Shown: piece by piece, positions 8,732 through 14,623 of the stretch
Layout of the letters: each line of letters starts with the position of its first letter
Numbering within the stretch: position 1 is the first letter of the stretch
Program-made: the position numbers and the translations under genes
Notes under the pieces: generated by a model
The model's input: only the letters and a program-made list of their open reading frames with translations
Database searches by the model: none
Told to the model about the DNA's origin: nothing
Origin: Candidatus Uhrbacteria bacterium
Lineage (GTDB): Bacteria; Patescibacteriota; Patescibacteriia; JACQRZ01
Length of the DNA stretch: 39,113 nucleotides
Assembly (NCBI GenBank): GCA_016206235.1
Contig: JACQRZ010000019.1
Coordinates: 1 to 39,113 of the forward strand
Direction: 5' to 3'

Positions 8732-10339
8732 TTACATTAAATCTTTGAGGAGGCTTCTACCTGTCATATCGGGCGAAGGTTTGAGATTGATGCGCTCAAG
8801 GAGTGTAGGCGCAACATCTGCCAAAATGCCGATCGGATTGACATTTTTTTTGAGAAATTCTACTTCTGCTTCTTGACGATCGCGGCGCTGCTCTTCATCA
8901 ACAAGGATAAATGGCACGGGACTTGTCGAATGTTCTTTGACTGACCTGTGGGTCATGAGATCTACTTTACTCTCAGCGTTGCCATGGTCGGCAGTAACGG
9001 CGGTAATGCCCCCAACTTTTTTATTTGCTTCCACCACTTTACTCACACACTCATCAGTTGCTTGGAGCGCTTTGATTGTTGCCTCAAGATTTCCGGTATG
9101 TCCAACCATGTCGGGGTTTGCAAAATTCACGAGGCAAAAATCATATTTTTTCTTTGCGATCTCTGCAACGAGTTTTTCTGCCACCTGATACGCGCTCATT
9201 TCAGGTTTCATGTCGTAGGTACGTACTTTCGGCGAGGGTACTAAGATACGATCTTCCCCCTTGTAAATTTCTTCTTGGCCGCCATTGAAAAAGTAGGTAA
9301 CGTGCGCGTATTTTTCTGTTTCTGCGATGCGGAGCTGTTTATATCCCTCGTTGGCTATCAAAGCGCCGAACGGCTCTTTGATATGTTGTGGAGGAAAGGC
9401 GACGGTTGCCTCGAGACCTGCTTCGTATTCAGTCATGGTAACAAAGACGAGATTTGAAGGCCGTTTTTCGCGAGTGAATCCATCGAAGGCATCGAGCACA
9501 AAACTTTGGGCAATTTGACGCGCACGGTCTTCGCGGAAGTTAAAAAAGATGACAGCGTCGTTATCGTTCACTGTCGCGAGTGGAGCATTTTTTCTGTTGG
9601 TAATAATGACAGGCTCAAGCATTTCATCGTCAACTTTTGCTTCATACGATTTTCTAAGCGCTTCGAGTGGATCATGGAATGGCGTACCCTTCCCTAATGT
9701 TAAAAGATCATAGCTTTTCTGTGTTCTGTCCCAGGTATTGTTACGATCCATGGCGTAAAAACGTCCGCATAGTGACGCGATCTGGCCGACACGCAGCTTT
9801 TTCATGAGTTTCTGAAGCTCTTTGAGTTCATTGAGTCCTGCTTGCGGGGCTGAATCGCGTCCATCAGTAATGCAGTGAATAGAGACGTCTTTAAGCTTTT
9901 TTTCTTTACAAAATTGGAGCAGCGCTTTGAGATGATTAATATGGCCATGGACGCCACCGGTGCTCGTAATGCCCAAAAAATGAAGATGAGATTTATTTTT
10001 TACAACATGCTCCGCAGCCTTTCGGAATGCTTCATTTTGAAGAAATGATTTATTCTCGATTGACATATTGATGCGAGGCAAATTTTGATAGACAACAAGA
10101 CCTGCACCAAGATTCAGGTGGCCTACTTCAGAATTTCCAACTTCACCCCATGGCAAGCCAACGGCAATTCCTGATGCATCAAGAGCGCCGTATGGATAGT
10201 GAGCTATGAGATCGTTCATGAATGGGCGCTTTGCCAAGTACATGGGATTGCTTTCCTCGATGGGGCTAATGCCAAAACCATCAAGTACAATCAGGACAAG
10301 TGGCGGACGTGATGAGCGAGAAGGCATACAGTGACTCAT
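8732..10339 (-). CDS. gpmI: Cofactor-independent phosphoglycerate mutase
   Basis: Mn-dependent enzyme interconverting 3- and 2-phosphoglycerate in glycolysis. The 535-residue length is slightly longer than usual. The N terminus holds the first metal site in LVLIVLDGFGIS near 14-25. The phosphoserine nucleophile lies in GNSEVGHLNLGAG near 67-79. VSIHCITDGRDSAP near 146-159 and CGRFYAMDRNNTWDR near 193-207 bind substrate, and the second metal set is in NFANPDMVGHTG near 405-416 and TADHGNAE near 450-457. The start could be the second Met (10327, MPSRSS), since few residues precede the conserved core. It is monocistronic as seen here, with a large structured repeat 76-345 bp upstream on its own strand. 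Confidence 0.96.
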   Translation of the reverse strand: MSHCMPSRSSRPPLVLIVLDGFGISPIEESNPMYLAKRPFMNDLIAHYPYGALDASGIAVGLPWGEVGNSEVGHLNLGAGLVVYQNLPRINMSIENKSFLQNEAFRKAAEHVVKNKSHLHFLGITSTGGVHGHINHLKALLQFCKEKKLKDVSIHCITDGRDSAPQAGLNELKELQKLMKKLRVGQIASLCGRFYAMDRNNTWDRTQKSYDLLTLGKGTPFHDPLEALRKSYEAKVDDEMLEPVIITNRKNAPLATVNDNDAVIFFNFREDRARQIAQSFVLDAFDGFTREKRPSNLVFVTMTEYEAGLEATVAFPPQHIKEPFGALIANEGYKQLRIAETEKYAHVTYFFNGGQEEIYKGEDRILVPSPKVRTYDMKPEMSAYQVAEKLVAEIAKKKYDFCLVNFANPDMVGHTGNLEATIKALQATDECVSKVVEANKKVGGITAVTADHGNAESKVDLMTHRSVKEHSTSPVPFILVDEEQRRDRQEAEVEFLKKNVNPIGILADVAPTLLERINLKPSPDMTGRSLLKDLM

Positions 10340-10415
10340 TTCTAATTATCAATTTCTAATTTCCAACATTTATAGAAGAGGTTTGCGACGATCATTAAGA
10401 AATAAATTCTTCCAT

Positions 10416-10684
10416 GGAGTATAAGATACGAGCCAGCATGGCTTGAGAGGCTCAAAACTGAGGCGATTTCACGAAACCGACGACGAAGCTGTATATAACA
10501 TACTGCGAGGAGGAGTGACAAAGAAATCGACCAGTTTTGAACCTCCCGAAGGGCGAGCCTTGTTTGCTTTATTTTCTTCGTTGCTCGTCGCTAGCGATGG
10601 TTTACATCGCGTCGCTCCTCGCGCCACGAATCTCAAGCAAACAGGAGACACGCTCAACACATACTGGCTCGGATCTTATACCCC
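10416..10684 (-). repeat. 270-bp nested inverted-repeat element (candidate structured RNA or small mobile repeat)
   Basis: The outer arms 10416-10440 and 10660-10684 are reverse complements at 22 of 25 positions (core CTGGCTCG and ATCTTATAC). Inside, 10447-10470 pairs with 10523-10545 (GAGGCTCAAAACTG against its near-complement, then CGATTTC/GAAATCG). A second arm around 10558-10571 pairs with 10635-10646 (TGTTTGCTT/AAGCAAACA), enclosing a tip hairpin GCGATG-GTTTA-CATCGC near 10592-10608. Together these make a closed stem with two side arms. Most arm differences become G-U pairs if the minus strand is transcribed, so an RNA on the gpmI strand is favoured. Open frames on both strands here (such as 10443-10772) look accidental. 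I do not recognise a known RNA family. Confidence 0.6.
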
Positions 10685-10736
10685 TAAGGTATCACACAAT
10701 GATTCGCTGAGCAACATCATTCGCAGGTGCTTCGCG

Positions 10737-10765
10737 TTGACAAATGAAGAGAAAAAGACTATATT
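10737..10765 (+). promoter_or_regulatory. Promoter of tRNA-Leu
   Basis: TTGACA (10737-10742, perfect consensus), a 17-bp spacer and TATATT (10760-10765). The predicted start is about 8 bp before the tRNA. Confidence 0.75.
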
Positions 10766-10779
10766 TGACTGATAAATAA

Positions 10780-10863
10780 GCCGCGGTGTCGAAATTGGTA
10801 AACGATGGCGACTCAAAATCGCCCGGGAGCAATCCCTTGTGGGTTCGAGTCCCACCCGCGGCA
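10780..10863 (+). tRNA. tRNA-Leu (anticodon CAA)
   Basis: An 84-nt class II tRNA with acceptor GCCGCGG/CCGCGGC, an anticodon stem GGCGA/TCGCC around the loop CTCAAAA (anticodon CAA, reading UUG), a long variable arm (CGGGAGCAATCCCTTG), a T arm GTGGG-TTCGAGT-CCCAC and discriminator A. CCA is not encoded. It has its own strong promoter. Confidence 0.95.
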
Positions 10864-10870
10864 AATACAT

Positions 10871-11104
10871 ATGCGAAAAGAGTTTTTATTGTTCATGGTT
10901 GGGAGGGGCATCCCGAAGAAGGTTGATAGCATTGCTGTCTTTTCTGACAACGATTCATATGTTCCGTTCGACAATCAAGATGATTTTAAAAATACACTCG
11001 GTTCAGCAATAGTTATTGAACATTCTGCAGGTCATTTTAGTGGTGCCATGGATAGCTGTATCGAGCCACCAATAGCCCTTGAGTCTTTGCTGAAATTATT
11101 GTAA
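10871..11104 (+). pseudogene. C-terminal fragment of an RBBP9/YdeN-type serine hydrolase
   Basis: The 77-residue frame contains VFSDNDSYVPFDNQDDF near 25-41 and VIEHSAGHFSGAMD near 50-63. These match the end of the RBBP9/YdeN alpha/beta hydrolase family, with the catalytic Asp (SDND) and His (GHFS). The first two thirds, including the nucleophile GxSxG motif, are missing, and the N terminus (MRKEFLLFMVGRGIPKK) does not fit the family. The fragment starts 8 bp after tRNA-Leu, which suggests a past insertion or deletion at the tRNA cut the gene. A new small protein made from the remnant cannot be excluded. The in-frame GTG/ATG codons further upstream lie inside the tRNA and are unlikely starts. 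Confidence 0.6.
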
Positions 11105-11143
11105 GGTACAAACACTTTTTCTTAAAACTATAGGAGGTGGGCA

Positions 11144-11884
11144 ATGGCTCGAGTTTTGGGACTCGCTCTTTTTATTTCAGGAAAAGGTTCAACCGCAGCC
11201 GCAGTTATGCAAGCCTGTCGCACCGGCGCACTTTTGAACAGAGTAAAACCTGCGTGCGCAGTTATGAATCATGACAATGCTGAAGGATTAGACACGCTTA
11301 TGAATGCAGGAATGGAGCCACGCGACATACATATTATTCCTTCGCGTGAGTACAAGGGTAGACAAGAGGAATTTGGGGAAGCCATATTAAAAAGACTTCA
11401 TCAGTATCGAGTTGACTGTATTGGTCAGTATGGCTGGATGGTAAAAACACCAGAGAATGTGATACGTGAGTACGCAGGCGTGATGATTAATCAGCATCCT
11501 GGTCCGCTTGATCCGGGACGTCCCGACTTTGGCGGTAAGGGCATGTATGGCATGCGCGTTCATTGCGCACGGTTGCTGTTTTGCAGATGGACAAATCGCG
11601 ATTTTTGGACAGAAGCAGTCGCACAGCGAGTTGCTGATGAGTATGATCAGGGAGCAGTTATGTATTCTCGGCAAGTACCTATTCTTCAAGAAGATGATCC
11701 ATATCGTTTGCGAGAACGTGTTTTGTATGAAGAGTATCACGTGCAAATAACAACACTCCGCATGCTTGCAGAAGGTGGGTCTAAAGTAGAAAGAAGAGTA
11801 ACACCATTGATTCGTCCAGAAGAACTACCAATCTTAGAGCGCGCAAAAGAGATTGCATGTATGCTGTTTCCGAAAGGCTCATGA
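11144..11884 (+). CDS. PurN-like formyltransferase family protein
   Basis: A 246-residue protein of the formyltransferase fold used by glycinamide ribonucleotide formyltransferase (PurN) and Fmt. LFISGKGSTAAAV near 9-21 corresponds to the PurN phosphate loop ISGxGSN. GWMVKTPENVIREYAGVMIN near 86-105, then QHPGPL, contains the catalytic Asn-x-His (NQH), and DEYDQGAVMYSRQVPIL near 166-182 provides the catalytic Asp. The segment between (DPGRPDFGGKGMYG) differs from classic PurN, so the acceptor may not be GAR; no other purine gene is nearby. A strong ribosome site (AGGAGGT) lies 6 bp before ATG 11144. It is followed by a good terminator, so it is transcribed alone. Confidence 0.8.
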   Translation: MARVLGLALFISGKGSTAAAVMQACRTGALLNRVKPACAVMNHDNAEGLDTLMNAGMEPRDIHIIPSREYKGRQEEFGEAILKRLHQYRVDCIGQYGWMVKTPENVIREYAGVMINQHPGPLDPGRPDFGGKGMYGMRVHCARLLFCRWTNRDFWTEAVAQRVADEYDQGAVMYSRQVPILQEDDPYRLRERVLYEEYHVQITTLRMLAEGGSKVERRVTPLIRPEELPILERAKEIACMLFPKGS

Positions 11885-11894
11885 GCAACTCCTG

Positions 11895-11923
11895 AACGGT
11901 TCTGCGAAAGCGGACCGTTTTTT
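11895..11923 (+). terminator. Rho-independent terminator after the formyltransferase gene
   Basis: AACGGT...ACCGTT with an inner CTGC-GAAA-GCGG (one bulge), followed by TTTTTT. Confidence 0.8.
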
Positions 11924-11985
11924 CAACTTCGCGTTACCCGCTTCGATGAATTAACACGCGCCACTTTTTTACATAGCATTGACAA

Positions 11986-12159
11986 ATGGGGAGGAAAATT
12001 CATGAACAAAAAGGGTGGCCTGATCCACTTGAGGAAATAGAAAGCAAGCAAGGCCGTGAAATGTCAAAAAAGATGCATCAATTGGCCGAAAAGCCAACGC
12101 GTCATGTTAAGCGAGCTCGCGATAAAGGAGAGGCATACCGTCATTTTCATAGGCGCTAG
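11986..12159 (+). CDS. Small basic protein of unknown function (57 residues)
   Basis: An ATG-initiated frame encodes MGRKIHEQKGWPDPLEEIES followed by a strongly basic tail rich in Lys, Arg and His that ends in HFHRR. The composition (charged, Trp-Pro motif early, no low-complexity run) looks like a real small protein, possibly one that binds nucleic acid. An alternative start is ATG 12061 (MSKKMHQ). No convincing ribosome site precedes 11986, and other frames here give only very short peptides. It faces the truncated sigma-factor gene (convergent, 28 bp apart). I do not recognise a family. Confidence 0.4.
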   Translation: MGRKIHEQKGWPDPLEEIESKQGREMSKKMHQLAEKPTRHVKRARDKGEAYRHFHRR

Positions 12160-12187
12160 GGATTTTTCATGAAAAAGAAAAACCGTC

Positions 12188-12646
12188 TTAGAGAGGGTCA
12201 GAGAGGTGATGGAGTGAAAAAATTTCCTGTTCTTCCGTGCTCAGAGTTTTTACCAGAGCAAGGAGTTCATGATATTTAACCTCTTGCGCTGGATCGTCGC
12301 TTTCGTTTATGAAGTGCTCGCCTTCAGACGGAAGATCGGAGAATACAACATGCTTTTTTTCACGGAAGTAATCAATGAGCGTATTGCGTGTGATTTGCCA
12401 GATCCATGATGAGAAGTTGCCAAGATTGGTGTCGAATGTATGGATTTTGTTCGTTACCTTAAGAAAGACATGTTGAGTCAAGTCCTCAGCAATTTCTCTA
12501 TTGAAGAGTCGAACTATGAAAAAACGGAAAATTTGAGAAGCAAAATAATCAAAAATTAAAGCGCCAGCCTGCTGATTTCCATGCTGCCACTGGCAGGCAA
12601 GCGCATTACAATCAAACATTTCTGCACGGTCGTTGCTCATGTTCAT
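12188..12646 (-). pseudogene. ECF-type RNA polymerase sigma factor truncated before region 4
   Basis: The 152-residue frame has a good sigma region 2: GALIFDYFASQIFRFFIVRL near 27-46, then EIAEDLTQHVFLKV near 51-64 and FSSWIWQITRNTLIDYFREK near 78-97, the -10-binding helices. The start of region 4 is present (LLALVKTLSTEEQEIFSLHH, near 128-147), but the frame stops three residues after LSDPL, where the helix-turn-helix that reads the -35 element should begin. No continuation of the family was found in the other two frames downstream. The gene is therefore either a recent 3' deletion or, less likely, a region-2-only regulator. Start ATG 12646 or 12640 (both Met-Asn/Ser). Confidence 0.7.
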
Positions 12647-12731
12647 AGTGGTATACGGCTGAATTCAAGATGTGGTACAGATATACGATGTATATCTATG
12701 ACGAAAAAAAGAACCGCCTGAGTAGCGGCTC

Positions 12732-12759
12732 TTGTCATTGTGGAGATATGTGATATACT
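12732..12759 (+). promoter_or_regulatory. Promoter of initiator tRNA
   Basis: TTGTCA (12732-12737), a 16-bp spacer and TATACT (12754-12759). The predicted start is about 8 bp before the tRNA. Confidence 0.7.
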
Positions 12760-12773
12760 CTCAAAATGTTTGA

Positions 12774-12847
12774 CGCGGGGTGGAGAAGTCTGGCATCTCG
12801 CTTGGCTCATAACCAAGAGATCGCGGGTTCAAATCCCGCCCCCGCAA
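12774..12847 (+). tRNA. Initiator tRNA-fMet (anticodon CAT)
   Basis: A 74-nt tRNA. The first base C faces A at position 72 (CGCGGGG against CCCCGCA), the unpaired end that marks bacterial initiator tRNAs. The anticodon loop is CTCATAA. The anticodon stem is CTTGG/CCAAG, so only two of the three initiator G-C pairs next to the loop are present (29-41 is T-A). The T arm is GCGGG-TTCAAAT-CCCGC. CCA is not encoded. The last 16 bases recur at 13022-13037. Confidence 0.93.
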
Positions 12848-13040
12848 TAAAATAATTCACGCGAAAGCGTGGGTTATTTTATTGTTGAGGGAAACAACAG
12901 AATTTATTCTGTTGTGTTGGGATTTGAAGACCGTAGTGATGTTTGGCGAACATTCTGGTGAGCCAAACCACGAGGGGCGGCCTGCGAGCTCGCCGAGGGA
13001 ACGAGGCGAGACTTGTAGGCTAATCCCGCCCCCGCAACCA
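12832..13040 (+). repeat. Direct repeat of the fMet tRNA 3' end, 190 bp apart, bounding a structured non-coding unit
   Basis: AATCCCGCCCCCGCAA occurs at 12832-12847 (tRNA 3' end) and at 13022-13037, where it is followed by CCA. The unit between contains the tRNA terminator, a perfect hairpin ACAACAGAAT-TT-ATTCTGTTGT (12893-12914), GTTTGGC/GCCAAAC (12940-12946 with 12962-12968) and CTCGCC/GGCGAG inside GCCTGC/GTAGGC (12979-13020). No integrase or credible protein gene lies inside. The arrangement resembles the E. coli tyrT repeats, which also carry a tRNA 3' end, or the att sites of a lost element. Confidence 0.7.
12849..12880 (+). terminator. Terminator of initiator tRNA
   Basis: A 14-bp stem (AAAATAATTCACGC with GCGTGGGTTATTTT, two G-T pairs) closes on a GAAA loop and is followed by a T-rich tail. 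It begins 2 bp after the tRNA. Confidence 0.8.
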
Positions 13041-13045
13041 AAAGG

Positions 13046-13074
13046 GACTGTTTCGCACTGGGACGGTCTTTTTT
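13046..13074 (+). terminator. Terminator-like hairpin
   Basis: GACTGT pairs with ACGGTC (one G-T), followed by TTTTTT. It closes the structured unit downstream of the initiator tRNA. Confidence 0.6.
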
Positions 13075-13083
13075 GATTTGTTG

Positions 13084-13192
13084 ACCCAGCACTAACTCTT
13101 AAAAAAGTAATTTTATACGCTCTTAGCCATTACTCGGCAAGAAAGAACGCACAAGTATTATTTCACGTTCTCTGCAGAAAGTAGTGCTGGGT
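13084..13192. repeat. Inverted repeat in front of the glutamate dehydrogenase gene
   Basis: ACCCAGCACTA (13084-13094) and TAGTGCTGGGT (13182-13192) are perfect 11-bp reverse complements. An inner AGAACG/CGTTCT pair lies at 13144-13149 and 13166-13171. No gene lies in between. The right arm touches the -35 box of the presumed gdh promoter, so it may be regulatory or the scar of a small element. Confidence 0.6.
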
Positions 13193-13220
13193 TGACTTTG
13201 ATGAATACTCAGCGTATCCT
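13192..13220 (+). promoter_or_regulatory. Probable promoter of gdh
   Basis: TTGACT (13192-13197), a 17-bp spacer and TATCCT (13215-13220). A start near 13227 would put the upstream in-frame codons TTG 13192 and ATG 13201 outside the message and favours ATG 13252. Confidence 0.5.
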
Positions 13221-13251
13221 GATATCTATCATTCCTGCACTACTTAATATT

Positions 13252-14373
13252 ATGGAAATCAAACGCGATGAATTTGGACCAGAGTATGTGTTGACTGTCT
13301 CCGATCCTATTACTGGCATGAAAGGATTTCTTGTTATTGATAATACGTCGCGCGGTCCAGGAAAGGGGGGTATTCGCATGACCCGAACAGTTACTTTGGA
13401 AGAAGTGTATCGCTTAGCGCGGACGATGACATGGAAAAATGCCATTGCCGATATTCCATTTGGGGGAGCAAAAGGGGGTATCATCTGGAATGGCGGATCA
13501 GACGAGTTAAAGAAACAGCATGTCAAAGTATTCGCACAAAAAATCAAGCATCTTATGCCTCATGTATATATCGGCGGACCAGATGTAAATACTGGCGAAA
13601 AAGAAATGCAATGGATAGCGGAAGAGTCGGGTATTTGGGAAAGTGTAACCGGGAAACCATCGGCCTACTGTGATATCAAAAATGAAAAACAGCGCTGCGG
13701 ACTTCCTCATGAGCTCGGAAGTACTGGATTTGGCGTTGCACGAGCAGTAGTTGTCGCGCTCGAAATTCTTGGAATACCTTTGCAATCTGTTCGCATTGCA
13801 ATTGAAGGATTTGGCAATGTCGGTAGCTTTGCGTTTAAGTTTTTACAGGAGTGGGGCGCAAAGATTATTGCTGTTGCCGATAGCCGGGGCACGGCATATC
13901 TGGAAGCTGGCCTTGATTATAGAACGGCAGAGCAAGCAAAAAAACAGCATGGAACAGTCTCATCGTACCAAGGCGCACAGCAACTTTCGCACGATGATAT
14001 TTTCAGTCTTGATGCTGATGTGCTGATTCCGGCAACAATAACAGATGTCATTACCGAAAAAAATAAGGACTCCATCAAAGCAAAACTTATCGTGCAAGGC
14101 GCGAATATTTCTATGAGCAAGGAGATTGAGCGCGAGCTGTGGCAACGAGGCATTCAGATTATTCCTGACTTTGTCGCCAATGCCGGCGGCGTGATTTCTT
14201 CCTATGCAGAGTATGTCGGCATGACGTCAGATGAAATGTTTGCGCTTGTCGATGAGAAAATAACCAAGGCAGTAACAGACGTGTTGACGCAAAGCATCGC
14301 AGAAAAAAGATTTCCCCGTGATGTTGCAATGGAGATAGCTGTCTCTCGCGTAAAAGAAACGAAGCGCAAGTAG
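13252..14373 (+). CDS. gdh: Glutamate/leucine-type amino acid dehydrogenase
   Basis: NAD(P)-dependent oxidative deaminase linking glutamate and 2-oxoglutarate (a branched-chain substrate is possible). From ATG 13252 it has 374 residues. The substrate region has GPGKGGIRMT near 33-42, TWKNAIADIPFGGAKGGI near 60-77 with the catalytic Lys residues, and GGPDVNTGEKEM near 108-119. The nucleotide-binding site is IEGFGNVGSFAFKFL near 184-198. NAGGVISSYAEYVG near 310-323 is the C-terminal signature. The frame stays open to 13192, but family N termini normally begin shortly before DEFGPEYV, and a promoter overlaps the extra stretch. It is transcribed alone, followed by a tRNA with its own promoter. 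Confidence 0.88.
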   Translation: MEIKRDEFGPEYVLTVSDPITGMKGFLVIDNTSRGPGKGGIRMTRTVTLEEVYRLARTMTWKNAIADIPFGGAKGGIIWNGGSDELKKQHVKVFAQKIKHLMPHVYIGGPDVNTGEKEMQWIAEESGIWESVTGKPSAYCDIKNEKQRCGLPHELGSTGFGVARAVVVALEILGIPLQSVRIAIEGFGNVGSFAFKFLQEWGAKIIAVADSRGTAYLEAGLDYRTAEQAKKQHGTVSSYQGAQQLSHDDIFSLDADVLIPATITDVITEKNKDSIKAKLIVQGANISMSKEIERELWQRGIQIIPDFVANAGGVISSYAEYVGMTSDEMFALVDEKITKAVTDVLTQSIAEKRFPRDVAMEIAVSRVKETKRK

Positions 14374-14384
14374 GTCCTATAATC

Positions 14385-14412
14385 TAGACATTTTTCAAAA
14401 ATGTGAGATAAT
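14385..14412 (+). promoter_or_regulatory. Promoter of the second CAT-anticodon tRNA
   Basis: TAGACA (14385-14390), a 16-bp spacer and GATAAT (14407-14412). A 17-bp palindrome ACATTTTTCAAAAATGT (14388-14404) lies across the spacer and may be the tail of a gdh terminator. Confidence 0.55.
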
Positions 14413-14442
14413 CCTCCTACGCACAATATAAAACGTAGATGA

Positions 14443-14516
14443 GGCAGGGTAGCTCAGCTGGTTAGAGCGAGGGAATCATAACCCCTAGGTCGCGAGTTCA
14501 ACTCTCGCCCCTGCTA
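14443..14516 (+). tRNA. tRNA-Met (elongator), anticodon CAT
   Basis: A 74-nt tRNA with acceptor GGCAGGG/CCCTGCT, D arm GCTCAGCTGGTTAGAGC, anticodon loop ATCATAA (CAT) and T arm GCGAG-TTCAACT-CTCGC. The 31-39 pair next to the loop is A against C, a mismatch. A tRNA-Ile2 whose C34 becomes lysidine has the same anticodon, but the acceptor stem here lacks the C4-G69/C5-G68 pairs favoured by TilS, so elongator Met is preferred. CCA is not encoded. Confidence 0.8.
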
Positions 14517-14520
14517 TGAA

Positions 14521-14563
14521 AAAAGTATCCTTATAAAAGTATCCTTATAAAGGATTCTTTTTT
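14521..14563 (+). terminator. tRNA terminator with a 14-bp tandem duplication
   Basis: AAAAGTATCCTTAT occurs twice in tandem (14521-14534 and 14535-14548). The second copy pairs ATCCTT with AAGGAT (14541-14555) ahead of CTTTTTT, giving a terminator; the first copy can pair with the same partner, so two alternative stems exist. Confidence 0.7.
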
Positions 14564-14623
14564 CTTTAGCTCTGTTGCACAATCGGTAAATTGTTTTATT
14601 GTTACTAATGATTACTCTAGCTT

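Noticed and set aside
10443..10772. 109-codon plus-strand frame and a 63-codon minus-strand frame over the inverted-repeat element
   Set aside because: Both run through nested palindromes, show no family resemblance, and the plus frame runs into the tRNA-Leu promoter. Palindromic DNA readily gives open frames on both strands.
12882..13076. 64-codon frame after the initiator tRNA, and a 62-codon frame opposite it
   Set aside because: They cover hairpins, the duplicated tRNA end and a terminator. The peptides are Arg/Pro/Gly-rich translations of structured non-coding DNA.
14521..14548. The 14-bp tandem copy as a transposon target duplication
   Set aside because: The copies are adjacent with nothing between them and form part of a terminator; local slippage explains it.
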